Below are positions 44,438-53,952 of a DNA stretch of 64,000 nucleotides, one piece after another. Made by a program: the position numbers and the translations under genes. Source of the stretch: Streptomyces smyrnaeus (lineage in GTDB: Bacteria > Actinomycetota > Actinomycetes > Streptomycetales > Streptomycetaceae); the NCBI RefSeq assembly GCF_017676345.1, contig NZ_JAFFZM010000027.1, forward strand, positions 22,636-86,635, given 5' to 3'. Every line of letters begins with the position of its first letter. The stretch's first letter is position 1. A model generated the notes under the pieces. That model saw only the letters and a program-made list of their open reading frames with translations. It was not told where the DNA came from and did no database searches.

Positions 44438-45175
44438 TCACTTCAGGTGCCGGGTGAAGAACTGGGCCGCGGCGTCACCCGCGTACTGCGGGACGCCGGT
44501 GTGCCCGCCCATATTGGCGTTCAGCGTCTTCTCCTTGGAGCCGAAGGCGTCGAACAGGTCCAGGGCCGCCTGCCGGTCGTTCCCTTCGTCGTCCCACTGC
44601 AGGAGGACGTGCAGAGGAATGGTGACCTGGCGGGCCTCCTCGAACATGGCGCGAGGCACGAAACTCCCGGCGAAGAGGCCGGCGGCCACGATGCGCGGCT
44701 CGACTACCGCAAGGCGAACGCCGATGGAGATCACTCCCCCCGAGTACCCGACCGGACCGCCGATCTCGGGCAGCGACAGGAGGGCGTCAAGGGCGGCCTG
44801 CCATTCCGGGACCGCCTTATCGACGAGCGGGAGGATGAGGGCGTCGATGATCTCTTCGCTGACCGGCTCGCCTGCTTCCATAGCCCGGCGCAGGTCGGCG
44901 CGGGCCTGATCGGCGGCGGCCCAACGGGGCCGGTCACCGCTGCCGGGGAGCTCAATGGTGGCCGCGGCGAAGCCATCCGCCGCGGCATGCCGGGCCCGCG
45001 CCACCAGTCGGGGGTACATCTTGTGCAGTCCGAGCGGGGGGTGGCCGAGCAGGACCAGCGGCGCCGGTGCGGATGCGGGCGTCCACAGGATGCCGGGGAT
45101 CTCACCAAGAGTGAATTCGCGTTCGAGGACGTCGTCGAGGCGCTGTTCGGAAGTGAAGTGAAGGGCCATGGTCAT
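44438..45175 (-). CDS. Alpha/beta hydrolase
   Basis: A 245-aa hydrolase with the fold's landmarks: PGILWTPASAPAPLVLLGHP (first strand), AAADGFAAATIELPGSGDRP, the nucleophile elbow GYSGG (Ser in GGPVGYSGGVISIGVRLAV), LLQWDDEGND for the acid strand and GGHTGVPQYAGDAAAQFF for the catalytic His. It resembles the dienelactone-hydrolase/dipeptidyl-peptidase-like group of small esterases. Substrate unknown. The ATG is at 45175 with GAAAGG four bases upstream, or 45169. It lies alone between 47-bp inverted repeats, which suggests a recent move. Confidence 0.8.
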   Translation of the reverse strand: MTMALHFTSEQRLDDVLEREFTLGEIPGILWTPASAPAPLVLLGHPPLGLHKMYPRLVARARHAAADGFAAATIELPGSGDRPRWAAADQARADLRRAMEAGEPVSEEIIDALILPLVDKAVPEWQAALDALLSLPEIGGPVGYSGGVISIGVRLAVVEPRIVAAGLFAGSFVPRAMFEEARQVTIPLHVLLQWDDEGNDRQAALDLFDAFGSKEKTLNANMGGHTGVPQYAGDAAAQFFTRHLK

Positions 45176-45839
45176 GCCTTTCGGGGGTGCGCTTGAACGG
45201 CGCTCCCGGACGACCTATCGCCCGACCGTGACCCCGGAGGAGAGCACCCATATCGATACGTTCACGGGTACCACCTCCTCGTTCTCTCGCACGGCCTCCG
45301 CGAAAGTAGCAGCGGCCGCCGTGGTCCGGCAATCGGTTTTCGCGCGGGCTCCGTGGCCGGATGCCAAGGAGTCGGAGCACTACGCAGAGCTACTTGGGGC
45401 CTCATCGTGGCTTCCCGAGGCGAGGCTCTGCGACGGCGGGGCGCGCTGGGGGCGCTGTTGTTTCTCATGAACATCGAACACGACGCGCCGCCGACGCCTC
45501 CCAATCTCATGTACTGGTGCTATCGGTTCTCGTGAACAAAGCCACCAGGGGCATTCGCGAGAGACAGGCTGGTACGCGCGCATGACACCGGCCAGACCTC
45601 GACCGGCATTCCTCCGTTCCCCGACTGACCGCGCCGAGGCGGGAGGCGGGAGGCGGCGGGCGGCGCAGACGATCGGCGAGGCAGCCCAGCGCGGGCGGGC
45701 GGTCCCCTTTTGCGGTGTCGCGCTGTCGGGACCTGGTGGCGGGTCCTGCAGTGCACGATCGGGCATCCGTGAGTCCAAATCGCGCACGGTGTGCGGCGGA
45801 AGCCAGTAGCGTCATGCCGCACACACAGGGGAGGGTCGG
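45176..45839. other. Region without a supported gene
   Basis: About 660 bases between the hydrolase and the next gene. Overlapping frames on both strands are Arg/Pro-rich and none has a ribosome-binding site. The right copy of the inverted repeat lies inside (45500-45546). Confidence 0.35.
45500..45546 (-). repeat. Right copy of a 47-bp inverted repeat
   Basis: Read on the minus strand it begins GGTGGCTTTGTTCACGAGAA and ends GAGATTGGG, matching the left copy at 44221-44267 at 41 of 47 positions. No transposase gene lies between the two copies, so any movement would need an enzyme from elsewhere. Confidence 0.6.
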
Positions 45840-46520
45840 ATGCCGACGACTGCGGTGGGATTTCGGCTCGGCCATGACGAGACCGGCCGCCAGCAGACGC
45901 TCATCGTGACGCACAACGGCCTGCGGCACACCGCGCACGGCCTGTACGGAACGCGAGGCACCGTCTGCCGGCCCTCGCCTCCCTTCGGCCAGAACCCGGT
46001 GCATGCCCAGATCGCCCGGATGCGGCAGGCGCACGCCAGCCTGCTGCGCCGCGGCTTCACCCGCCTTCTGATTCCCCCAGCTTGCGTGCACCTAGAAGTT
46101 GATGAGCCGCCGTTGGCCGACCACCCTTACGGGCCCGACGCCCCCCGTCCTCACCGCGCACTTGTCGAGGCGTTCGTCGGCGCCGCTCCCACCGGCCCGC
46201 GCGGGCTGGAGGAGGCCATCACCGACTTCTACATGGCCATCGGCGTGCCGCACCGCCCCTCAACGTCTGGGTATACGCTGGCCCCCGCCTCCACGCCTGC
46301 ACACCTGGTCCGTCCGTACCGGCAGCTGGCCGCGGGCGAGAGAATCGAGTGCGGTCGTGGGGAGCCCGCAGGCTACACGGTCACCCCTGAGGAAGTGCGC
46401 CTGCGCGTCGGCTCGGCCGAGCACCGGCTCACCCCGGAACAGGTAGTCCAGATGCAGGCTGACCTGACCGCCCTGCTCTATCTGCAGCGCGCCCGCCGTG
46501 AAGCCCACCGGGGAACGTGA
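45840..46520 (+). CDS. Hypothetical protein
   Basis: A 226-aa protein with a strong start: GGGGAGGG four bases before the ATG. It reads PTTAVGFRLGHDETGRQQTL, HAQIARMRQAHASLLRRGFT, LEEAITDFYMAIGVPHRP and EHRLTPEQVVQMQADLTALL. Composition is protein-like throughout, with no membrane or metal motif. No family is recognised. It stands alone between gene-free stretches. Confidence 0.55.
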   Translation: MPTTAVGFRLGHDETGRQQTLIVTHNGLRHTAHGLYGTRGTVCRPSPPFGQNPVHAQIARMRQAHASLLRRGFTRLLIPPACVHLEVDEPPLADHPYGPDAPRPHRALVEAFVGAAPTGPRGLEEAITDFYMAIGVPHRPSTSGYTLAPASTPAHLVRPYRQLAAGERIECGRGEPAGYTVTPEEVRLRVGSAEHRLTPEQVVQMQADLTALLYLQRARREAHRGT

Positions 46521-46792
46521 ACTGCGCTGTTCGGCAGCGCCCCCGGCTCTGGGCTGTGAGGAGGAGGTGGTGTCCGCGCCGCCGAGGACCGCAACCCGGT
46601 CATGTCGGTCTCGCCACGGCAGCCAGCGCGGCAGCGACCGCGCCCGCGCCCAGGCCGTCCTTGGGCACGATGCTCGGGCCGCACCGCCGCTGTTCGCCCT
46701 TGCGGAGAATCATGTCCGGGCCGGGGCAAGGAGCTCCTCAGAGGGTTCAGCCGGCTTCGGGCCGGAATGGGGGCTTCGGTTCGATGAGTGCG

Positions 46793-48433
46793 TCACAGCC
46801 GGCCGCCCAGCGGCAGGACGCGTTCGGCGAGTCGGCCGCGCAGCGTTCCTTGGCTGGTGTCGGCTTCGGTGAGCCATTCGGCTGCGGTCAGCAGCTCGGC
46901 GTGTTCGGTGATTGCCTTTGGGGGCAGGGCGCAGAAGGCGGCGGCCTGGTCCAGGCGGAGCCCGCCGTGGCCGGCGTGTCCGAGGTGGCCGTCGGGGCGG
47001 GCGTGGGCGGCGGTGTACAGGGCCAGGAGCCGGGTGGCGGTGCTCAGCTTCTTCTTGCGGATCTTCCGGTCGCCTGCGGCTTTCTGGGCCCAGCCGGAGA
47101 TGCGTGAGCGGGTGGTCTTGCCGAAGGTGAACGGGCGGGGCCGGTCGGGCAGTAGTGAGGGGACGGTGACTGTGGTGGGGTTCTCGGGCCGGGAGGCCAG
47201 GGCTTCGCCGACGGTGCCGGGCAGGCGCAGCCAGCCGTCCGTGGCCAGCCGCTCTAGGACCTGCTCGGCGTCGTCTCGCAGCCAGCCGGTCAGATCCTGG
47301 CCGGTGACGTTCCCGGCGCCGGCGCGGGCGGCCCGCAGGGTGAGCATCAGCACCGCCAGGTGCGCTCCGGCCTCGGGGTGCGGGGCGCGGGCGGTGACGT
47401 AGTCCAGCACGGTACGGGCGTGACCGGCCTGTTGCCGGGTCAGCAGCCATTCCACCTGCGGCACGCTGCCACCCGCGGTGTCGCTGCTGGGCCGGCCGCT
47501 GCGGTTCTCGTGTATCCAGAGGGTGGTCCGCGCTGCCTTCTCCGCACGCCTCGCCTCACGGAGCAGGGAGCCGTCACCGCTTACGTCGGCCCACCTCTGG
47601 AAGGCAGCGGCTTTGCGCTCGTGCAGCCTGGCCAGGAGGGCGAGGTCTGGCTCGGGGCACTTCTGGTAGGCGCGGAAGGCATCCCCGAGCTCGATGAGTT
47701 CCGCCCGCAGGTCATCGGGTTGCAGATCGCGTGGCACGGTCCGCTGCGCGATCTTTCCCCACCGCTTCGCCCGCCGGGACGTCCCTGCCGATGAGCTGGC
47801 ACGGGCCCGGGGGAGGGGAGCGGTCCCGGCGGCTGGAGAGGGAGGCCCGGCTGCAGGGGAGGGGCTGTGGTGTGAGAACACGGCCACTACGTCGTTCTTG
47901 CCGGTGCCGCCCGTCGGCTCCCGCCGTGCTGCTGGATGGTCCGGAGCTTGGGGCGCTTGGGCCGGTGCGGTGCGGGCTGGGGGTGGGGCGGTGTCCAGGA
48001 CGCGGCAGTCGGTGGTGGCAGCCGCGCAGCGCGCGCACATCTCCGCGATCCGCCAAAGCCGCCCGGCACGGTCCGCATGCACCGTCAGCACCACCGAGCC
48101 GCCGCACCGCTCCGTCTGTGCCGCTCGGCGCATCCCACCGCGCTCTCCTGCAGCGGGACCGGGGGCGTGCCAGGCGCAGTTCGTGGCGCGACACGCGCAC
48201 CACGCCCCGCCGCGCGGCCCCCCGCTCTCGCGGATGCGGGCCAGGTGCATATTGATGTGGTCGACAGCGGCCTTGCGCCCCGCAGCCGCGCTGCCGAAGC
48301 GCTGGTCGGGGCAGGCCGGGCGGGAGCAGGAGAGCCTCACCGTGCCGGCGTAGGGGCGGCCGTAGGGGTCCAGACGCACCGCCCACACCCGCCCCACGAC
48401 GCGTTCTTGCCGCGTGTCGGCCTCCACCGTCAT
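46793..48433 (-). CDS. Hypothetical plasmid-type protein with Cys-rich N-terminus
   Basis: A 546-aa protein. Residues 30-145 hold several Cys/His (CSRPACPDQRF, CACRATNCAWH, CARCAA), a likely zinc-binding module. A Pro/Ala-rich linker (~150-230) leads to a helical C-terminal part (ELIELGDAFRAYQKCPEPDL, LLTRQQAGHARTVLDYVTAR, GWLRDDAEQVLERLATDGWL), the last perhaps a winged helix. Similar proteins of unknown role occur on Streptomyces plasmids. The ATG at 48433 is followed by an acidic start (MTVEADTRQER). No neighbour gives a clear functional link. Confidence 0.5.
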   Translation of the reverse strand: MTVEADTRQERVVGRVWAVRLDPYGRPYAGTVRLSCSRPACPDQRFGSAAAGRKAAVDHINMHLARIRESGGPRGGAWCACRATNCAWHAPGPAAGERGGMRRAAQTERCGGSVVLTVHADRAGRLWRIAEMCARCAAATTDCRVLDTAPPPARTAPAQAPQAPDHPAARREPTGGTGKNDVVAVFSHHSPSPAAGPPSPAAGTAPLPRARASSSAGTSRRAKRWGKIAQRTVPRDLQPDDLRAELIELGDAFRAYQKCPEPDLALLARLHERKAAAFQRWADVSGDGSLLREARRAEKAARTTLWIHENRSGRPSSDTAGGSVPQVEWLLTRQQAGHARTVLDYVTARAPHPEAGAHLAVLMLTLRAARAGAGNVTGQDLTGWLRDDAEQVLERLATDGWLRLPGTVGEALASRPENPTTVTVPSLLPDRPRPFTFGKTTRSRISGWAQKAAGDRKIRKKKLSTATRLLALYTAAHARPDGHLGHAGHGGLRLDQAAAFCALPPKAITEHAELLTAAEWLTEADTSQGTLRGRLAERVLPLGGRL

Positions 48434-48684
48434 GTACGTACTCCCAGCGTTGCTCGTTCGTTGTCCCGAGGGGTCACCATCGGGTATACCTGCCGGTCGC
48501 CCGCGGGGAACAAACGTTTCAGCCTGGCGCGCCCTGCCTTATGGGAAGCCAGCGCCGTACGGCACAGGTGCCGATCAGCCAACAAGGTGCGGGAGGGGGC
48601 CGTGCAGGATCGGTCCACGCGCACGCCTCTGGGCTGTCGGCGCGGCTTGGCCAGCCAGTGGGCAGCGCTCTGCCCGGGCTCTGG

Positions 48685-50013
48685 TCAGGCGGCCAGGGCG
48701 TCGCGCAGGTCGCGTACGGCGCGCTCGTGTTGGTGTGTGGCGGGGATGGAGCGGTAGAGGTCCCTGGCTCGGCGGTGGACGAGTCCGGTGCGGTAGTCGG
48801 CGGGAAGGTGGGTCAGGGCGGCGGTGGTGCGGCGGCAGGCTTGTTCGGTGTCGCCGTCGTGGTGGGCGCAGGCGGCGGCGTCGATCTTGAGCAGGGTGCG
48901 GGTCATGGTGCTGGTGGGTGCGGACAGCTCCAGGGCACGTGTCTGGCTCTCGCGTGCCCGGCGGGTGTCGCCCAGGGCGGTGAGGGCATGGCTGAGGTGC
49001 ACGTGGTGTTTTTGCTCGCCGTGGGTGAGCCAGGTGTCGGCTCGCTGGCTGTCATCGAGGCATTCCATGCACCGGTCCGCTGCGGTGAGGGCTTCGCGTG
49101 CCTGGTCGTCCTGGTGGGCCAGGGCGTAGGCGCGGGCGGCGACGGAGGCGGCCAGGGTCGCTGCGGCGGTCGGACGGCTCCCGGCGGTGTGGCGGGCCCG
49201 CTCGGCGAGGGCGACCGCGGCTTTCGGCGCACCGTAGTTGAGCGGGACCATCGCTTCCCTCGCGAGGATCCAGGCATGCAGCTGGCGGTCGCCGGACTCG
49301 GCGGCGGCCCGGCTGGCGGTGGCGAACCAGCCGCGGGCTTCCGTCCGGGCGCCCAGGTCGTGGAGCACGATGGCGGCCATACCTGCCATCTGTCCCGCGA
49401 TCCGGCACACCCGCACCCGCTGGGCGACCGGGCCCGGGTCGGCCAGCAGGGGCCTGATCTCGGCGAAGTCGGCGACTAGGTCGGCCAGCACGCGGGTGGG
49501 CGGCTGGCCGTGGTAGCCGTATCCGTAGCTTTCGGCGGCGGCTTCCAGGTCGGCGAGGTCGGCCGGGACCTCGGCGGCGAGCGCCTGGTCGAGGGACTGG
49601 CGGGTGGTGGCCAGGGCGGTGAGCGCCGTGCCGGTCAGGCCGGCGGCGAGCGCACCGCGCAGGAGTCGGCGGCGTTGCATCGGATCGTCTCCCTCATCGA
49701 GCTCTGCGCCAGGCGATGCGGCCTTGTCTTCCCAGGATCGCGCAGCAAGGCCCAGGAAGGCACCGGGGATACGCAGGCCGTCCGCGATCCGCTCGATGGT
49801 CTCCAGCGCGGTCACCGCCGCCTTTCCCCGGGCCACTTTCGAGACGCGGTCGGCTTTGATGCCGCAGCCCTCGCTGATGCGGTTGAAGCTGACCCCGGCC
49901 TGGTGGGCCATGGCGAAGACCACAGCGAAGTCCCGGCCGGCGAGCGCCTGCACGAAGACGGGATCCGCGAGCAGCTGAGGTGGAACCTGAGACGGCGACG
50001 GCGGTAAGTCCAT
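48685..50013 (-). CDS. XRE-family regulator with TPR-like sensor
   Basis: A 442-aa protein from the ATG at 50013 (frame open to 50121). Residues ~15-75 are a helix-turn-helix: FVQALAGRDFAVVFAMAHQA, then VSFNRISEGCGIKADRVSKV. A short Arg-rich/hydrophobic link (MQRRRLLRGALAAGLTGTAL) follows. The remaining ~300 residues form TPR-like helical repeats, including LAEIRPLLADPGPVAQ-type and DTWLTHGEQKHHVHLSHALT units, which could bind a peptide or small ligand. It is divergent from the three-gene kinase/dehydrogenase cassette and probably controls it. A fragment of a paralog lies at 5441-5790. Confidence 0.8.
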   Translation of the reverse strand: MDLPPSPSQVPPQLLADPVFVQALAGRDFAVVFAMAHQAGVSFNRISEGCGIKADRVSKVARGKAAVTALETIERIADGLRIPGAFLGLAARSWEDKAASPGAELDEGDDPMQRRRLLRGALAAGLTGTALTALATTRQSLDQALAAEVPADLADLEAAAESYGYGYHGQPPTRVLADLVADFAEIRPLLADPGPVAQRVRVCRIAGQMAGMAAIVLHDLGARTEARGWFATASRAAAESGDRQLHAWILAREAMVPLNYGAPKAAVALAERARHTAGSRPTAAATLAASVAARAYALAHQDDQAREALTAADRCMECLDDSQRADTWLTHGEQKHHVHLSHALTALGDTRRARESQTRALELSAPTSTMTRTLLKIDAAACAHHDGDTEQACRRTTAALTHLPADYRTGLVHRRARDLYRSIPATHQHERAVRDLRDALAA

Positions 50014-50239
50014 GGTGGCCCCCGGCACTCCATTGTGACGGCGTGTGGAGCATGACGGTACCCACCGTGGGGCCCCCGGCGTGGGGTTATCGCCCATACC
50101 GCCCCCGGCTTGACTGAGCACCCCTCACCGCGGCCCCGTTCGCCGGGTCGCCAGCGTGACCGCGGCATGGCCCAGAGGCGAGCTCGCCCTTGGCGCCAGC
50201 CCGGGCCGTGCTGTTCCTCTCTGCCGTTGGAGGCGAAAA

Positions 50240-51457
50240 GTGACCACCGAAGCCGTGAGCACCTCGCCCGCCCGTATCCCCGATCCGGCGGAGGTGTTCG
50301 CCTTCGCCGATGAGGAGATCACCACGGCCGCCACCGAGCTGTGGCCACAGGCCCATTTCGAGCTTGGTGACCAGGTTCCGAGCGTGACCGGCTATGTGCG
50401 CCGCATTCGGGTGGACAGCCGCCCGCTGTACGCCAAATATTCCTTCCTGGGGGTCTCCCTGGTCTCGCTCCTGCGCGGGACCTGCGGTCCGTGGCCGGAT
50501 GTCCGCTACGAGCAGCAGGCATACCTCCAGCGCCCGGACGCGCTGATGGAGCGGGAGGCCGCGCAGCTGCGGCTGCTCGCCCGCCTCGGGCATCCGAGGG
50601 TCTGCGCGGTGGCCGGACTCAAGCGCGGGGTGCTGTTCACCGAGTCCGTCACCGGACAGAGCCTGGCAGATCTGTTGCCGGGCCACCCCGCTGAGACGGC
50701 CGAGCTGCTCGGCGCGGCCTTCGGCCAGCTGCACGGACTGCATCAGCCGCCCACCGCCCGGGGCCTGGGCCCGGCCGGGGCCATCGGTGAGCGCAGCATC
50801 GCGGGCACCTTCCAGCGCAAGTTCAACGGCCTGAGCGGCCCCACCTACCTGCGGCGGCTCGGCACCGACCGGTGTGCTGCCGCCGACCGGGAGGAAGTGG
50901 CCGATGTGCTGGGCTGGGTCGTCGCCCGGCTGCACCGGCTGCGGGCCACGATGCTGCCCCAGCCCACCCGGCGCACAGTGGCCTACGGTGATCTCAAGCC
51001 CGAGCACGTCTTCTTCCCCGACGGGCCCACCGGGCAGCCGGTCTTCATTGATCCCGGCCTCCAGATCGCCGACCCAGCCCTCGACGCCGCGAAGCTGATC
51101 AGCCGTACCGCACTCGTACTGGCCGCCGCCCGCCCCGGCCCCCTGGTGGGCCAGCACCTGGTGCACGGCATCGATGTCTTCGCCTCGAAGCGGATGGACG
51201 CTCTGCCGGACACAGAGCGCCGTGCCTGGCGCAGTCGGGTGCTGGTGCTGTGGCTGATGGACAGCATCAACATCCTCTCCACCTACCTGTCCGCCCCCGC
51301 CGCGCTTCCCCTGCCTGACCACGGCACCGCGCTGGTGGCCCGTGCGGTGGACTGGTGCCGCGCAGCGGACCGCACCAGCAGCGAGCTGGCCGCCGGCACC
51401 GCCCCGCACGCGGTGTGGGACAACGCCCTCGTCCGTCTGCAGGCGGTCGCCGCATGA
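50240..51457 (+). CDS. Aminoglycoside-phosphotransferase-like kinase
   Basis: A 405-aa protein of the APH/choline-kinase fold. The N-lobe has PLYAKYSFLGVSLVSLL with a Lys for ATP. The C-lobe has VAYGDLKPEHVFFPD, where YGDLKPEH replaces the usual HGDLxxxN of the catalytic loop, and VFIDPGLQIADPALDAAKLI, carrying the metal-binding Asp. The GTG start has GGAGG six bases upstream. It overlaps the dehydrogenase gene by four bases, so the cassette is coupled. It probably phosphorylates a small molecule; the substrate is unknown. Confidence 0.75.
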   Translation: MTTEAVSTSPARIPDPAEVFAFADEEITTAATELWPQAHFELGDQVPSVTGYVRRIRVDSRPLYAKYSFLGVSLVSLLRGTCGPWPDVRYEQQAYLQRPDALMEREAAQLRLLARLGHPRVCAVAGLKRGVLFTESVTGQSLADLLPGHPAETAELLGAAFGQLHGLHQPPTARGLGPAGAIGERSIAGTFQRKFNGLSGPTYLRRLGTDRCAAADREEVADVLGWVVARLHRLRATMLPQPTRRTVAYGDLKPEHVFFPDGPTGQPVFIDPGLQIADPALDAAKLISRTALVLAAARPGPLVGQHLVHGIDVFASKRMDALPDTERRAWRSRVLVLWLMDSINILSTYLSAPAALPLPDHGTALVARAVDWCRAADRTSSELAAGTAPHAVWDNALVRLQAVAA

Positions 51458-52377
51458 CGCCGCGGCAGACCGAGTCGATCGGCGTGATCGGAGCAGGAGC
51501 CGTCGGCCAGACCGTGACCGCCACCCTGGTGGCCACCGGCATCACCCGGCGCCTGCTGGTCGCCTCCCGCACCCGTGATCAGGCCGCGGCGCTGGCCGCC
51601 GATCTGGCCGACATGCGCCAGGCCACCAGCTCACCCACCCGGCCCGAGTCGTGCGACGTAGCCGGAATGACCGGCTGCCAGGCCCTCGTCATCGCTGCGC
51701 GGGCTGCCTTCACCAACGCTCGCTGTGCGGACATCCGTATGGGCGGCGCCACAGCCAACGCGCCCCTCATCCGCGACCTGGCCCACCAGTTGCGCGGCTA
51801 CCCAGGCACCGTGCTCGTGGTCACCAACCCCGTCGACCTGATGACGCGGCTGTTCGCCGAGACCTCCGGCTGTGAGCGCGTGTTCGGGATCGGCTCCAAC
51901 CTCGATTCGGCCCGCTACCGCCTCGCTGTGGCCCGCCTGCTGCACGTACCCGCCACCGCCATCCAGGGGCACGTGATCGGCGAGCACGGCGACCACGCCG
52001 TGGTCTGCGCCTCTTCGACCACCGTCAACGGGCAGCCCGTCACCATCCCCCTCACGCGGGTACGGCAGGAGCTGCGTACCCGCCCCGGACGTATCTCTTC
52101 CGGGGTCGGCCGCACTCGTGCTGGACCGGCCGGAGCGGTCCTGTCCGCCCTGCACAAAGCCCTCGGACTGGCCGACGGTACCGAAGAACTCACCACCCAC
52201 CAGCACAGCGCGTGGCTCGGAATCCCGTTGCGCTTCACAGGCGGTCAGCCCCTACCGTGCCTGCCCCGCCTCACCCTCGAGGAGACCCGGCAACTGGCCG
52301 CGGCCGCCACCAAGCTCCGCACCGCCTACCAGACCCTCCAGACCACCCCCCATCCCAACAGACTGGAGACTTCATGA
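51454..52377 (+). CDS. Lactate/malate-dehydrogenase-like oxidoreductase
   Basis: A 307-aa protein with all landmarks of the family: IGVIGAGAVGQTVTATLVAT (NAD-binding), VVTNPVDLMTRLFAE, GIGSNLDSARYRLAVARLL and GHVIGEHGDHAVV with catalytic His178. The LDxAxxD-type loop is replaced by AADLADMRQATSS. It reduces or oxidises a 2-hydroxy acid or related metabolite. Four-base overlaps on both sides place it in a coupled operon with the kinase and the P-loop protein, which is unusual company for this family. Confidence 0.85.
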   Translation: MTPRQTESIGVIGAGAVGQTVTATLVATGITRRLLVASRTRDQAAALAADLADMRQATSSPTRPESCDVAGMTGCQALVIAARAAFTNARCADIRMGGATANAPLIRDLAHQLRGYPGTVLVVTNPVDLMTRLFAETSGCERVFGIGSNLDSARYRLAVARLLHVPATAIQGHVIGEHGDHAVVCASSTTVNGQPVTIPLTRVRQELRTRPGRISSGVGRTRAGPAGAVLSALHKALGLADGTEELTTHQHSAWLGIPLRFTGGQPLPCLPRLTLEETRQLAAAATKLRTAYQTLQTTPHPNRLETS

Positions 52378-53510
52378 GCACCGCCACTACTGCAGTGCGG
52401 CTGACCGCCGCCCACGCGAGTGTGACCGTGCAAAGCAACACCCCGTCCGTGACCGACTGGTCCCGCCGCTACTTCGGCCCCTGGTGGAACGCGGTCGAAC
52501 CGCTCGCCGAAAACGCAGGCGCCGGACCCGTCGTGACCGCCCATCTCGATGAGACAGCCTGCGACGAGCTGACCGCACACGTGACCACCAGCCCGCACGA
52601 GGAGACCACCTACGCCAAGGCCCGGCTCCTGCTCACTCGCGACGCCGAGGGAACCGTCACCGCCGTCTCACCCGAGGAAGGACTCGCCTACCACTCCGAG
52701 CCGGCTGCCGGGCGCCTCACCCTGACCGGCCGCAGCCCCCAGCCGCTGGCACTGGCAACGGCCCGGATCGCAAGGGAGATGGTCCGCGCCGATCTGCTGC
52801 GCGACGGGTGGACGCTCCTGCACGCCTCCGCCGCCGTCCACCACGGCCATGCCGTGCTCGCCTTCGGCTCCAAAGGCGCCGGCAAGACCACCACCGCACT
52901 GCTGCTCGCCGGCCACGGCGACCAGCTGCTCGCCAACGACCGCGTGTTCATCAAACCGGTCGGCGACCAGCTGCACGTCCTGCCCTGGCCCTCGGCCGCC
53001 GCCGTCGGTCTCGGACTGCTGGACGCCCTCGGCCTCTACGACATCGTCCGCGACCGCCTCCTGGCGGGGGAGAAGCTCCACCCCACCCAGCACGACGACG
53101 TCACCGAGGCCCTGCTGGCCGGGCGCCGCGAACCTTTGTGGGAGCCGGGCGGCAAGCGGGAGCGCAAGGTGCAGATCTTCCCCGACCAGTTCACCAGCTG
53201 GTTCGGCATGAACCTGGCCACCGGCGGCCACGCGGCGGCGATGCTCTTCCCCCGCATCGACCCCGCCGCCACCCCGGCACTGGCCGACGGCGCCCGGACC
53301 CTGGGCGAGGAGGACTTCATGTCCGGCGCCACCGAGGACCGCTACCCCGACCACTTCGGCCTCGCCCACGGCCTCAACGGCGGCGGCAGCGACCTGGCCC
53401 GCACCACCGTCGCCGACCGCCTCGCCGCCCTCCCGCACCACCAGATCGTCCTCGGCCACAACACCCAGGCCAACGCCGACTTCCTCACCAAACTCGCCGA
53501 CAACCTGTGA
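52374..53510 (+). CDS. HPr-kinase-like P-loop protein
   Basis: A 378-aa protein. Residues 165-173 are a Walker A loop (GSKGAGKTT) in LHASAAVHHGHAVLAFGSKG and onward, followed by LLLAGHGDQLLANDRVFIKP (the LxxDR-type strand of HprK-like kinases) and a C-terminal GLAHGLNGGGSDLARTTVAD. It resembles the HPr kinase-related proteins found next to peptide or sugar-modification genes. The start ATG overlaps the dehydrogenase stop by four bases. N-terminal ~120 residues match no family I know. Confidence 0.7.
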   Translation: MSTATTAVRLTAAHASVTVQSNTPSVTDWSRRYFGPWWNAVEPLAENAGAGPVVTAHLDETACDELTAHVTTSPHEETTYAKARLLLTRDAEGTVTAVSPEEGLAYHSEPAAGRLTLTGRSPQPLALATARIAREMVRADLLRDGWTLLHASAAVHHGHAVLAFGSKGAGKTTTALLLAGHGDQLLANDRVFIKPVGDQLHVLPWPSAAAVGLGLLDALGLYDIVRDRLLAGEKLHPTQHDDVTEALLAGRREPLWEPGGKRERKVQIFPDQFTSWFGMNLATGGHAAAMLFPRIDPAATPALADGARTLGEEDFMSGATEDRYPDHFGLAHGLNGGGSDLARTTVADRLAALPHHQIVLGHNTQANADFLTKLADNL

Positions 53511-53952
53511 GCCCACAACAAGCGGGGCTGCCGGGCAGCTCGCGGAGGCACTACATCGAAAACACATGGCGGAGGATGCACTGACCTACCCCTCTGCGGC
53601 CTCCCGCAGCGGCCGACCGCCTGTTCCCGTGCGAGCGAAGCCCTGTTGTACGCGGTGGCGCGGCAGACAGCCGCGCCGCTGCGGCGCAGGTTGCGGCGGT
53701 CCGGCAGGCCGCCGACCGGAACGAGGAAAGCGACGAGGACTGCTGTTCCGCGCAGAGGAACAACGCGCTGCTGACGGCCGCCACCGCTCGAGATGAAGAG
53801 CCAGGCGCCTACCGCCACGTGACAGTAGCCGCTCCGCTCTTGCGCACTGCCGCACCGTCTGGTCCTGTTCGGAGCCTATCCGGTGCCCCGGTTGGGTGAA
53901 CCCGTGCGGTATTCGGGACGGTCCGGGAGAGGGTGCGGCTACAACATCGGTT
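53511..53952. other. Region without a supported gene
   Basis: About 440 bases. Frames such as the one from 53566 (+) are Arg/Gly-rich with no ribosome-binding site and are not convincing. Several GC-rich inverted repeats near 53680-53705 (GGCGGTCCGGCAGGCCGCC) could end the cassette transcript. The promoter of the secreted nuclease should lie at the right end, where TTGTGATCATTTTGG is relatively AT-rich. Confidence 0.35.

Noticed and set aside
51454..52377. Ordinary housekeeping lactate or malate dehydrogenase
   Set aside because: Its tight coupling to an APH-like kinase and an HPr-kinase-like protein and the altered active-site loop region argue for a special pathway.
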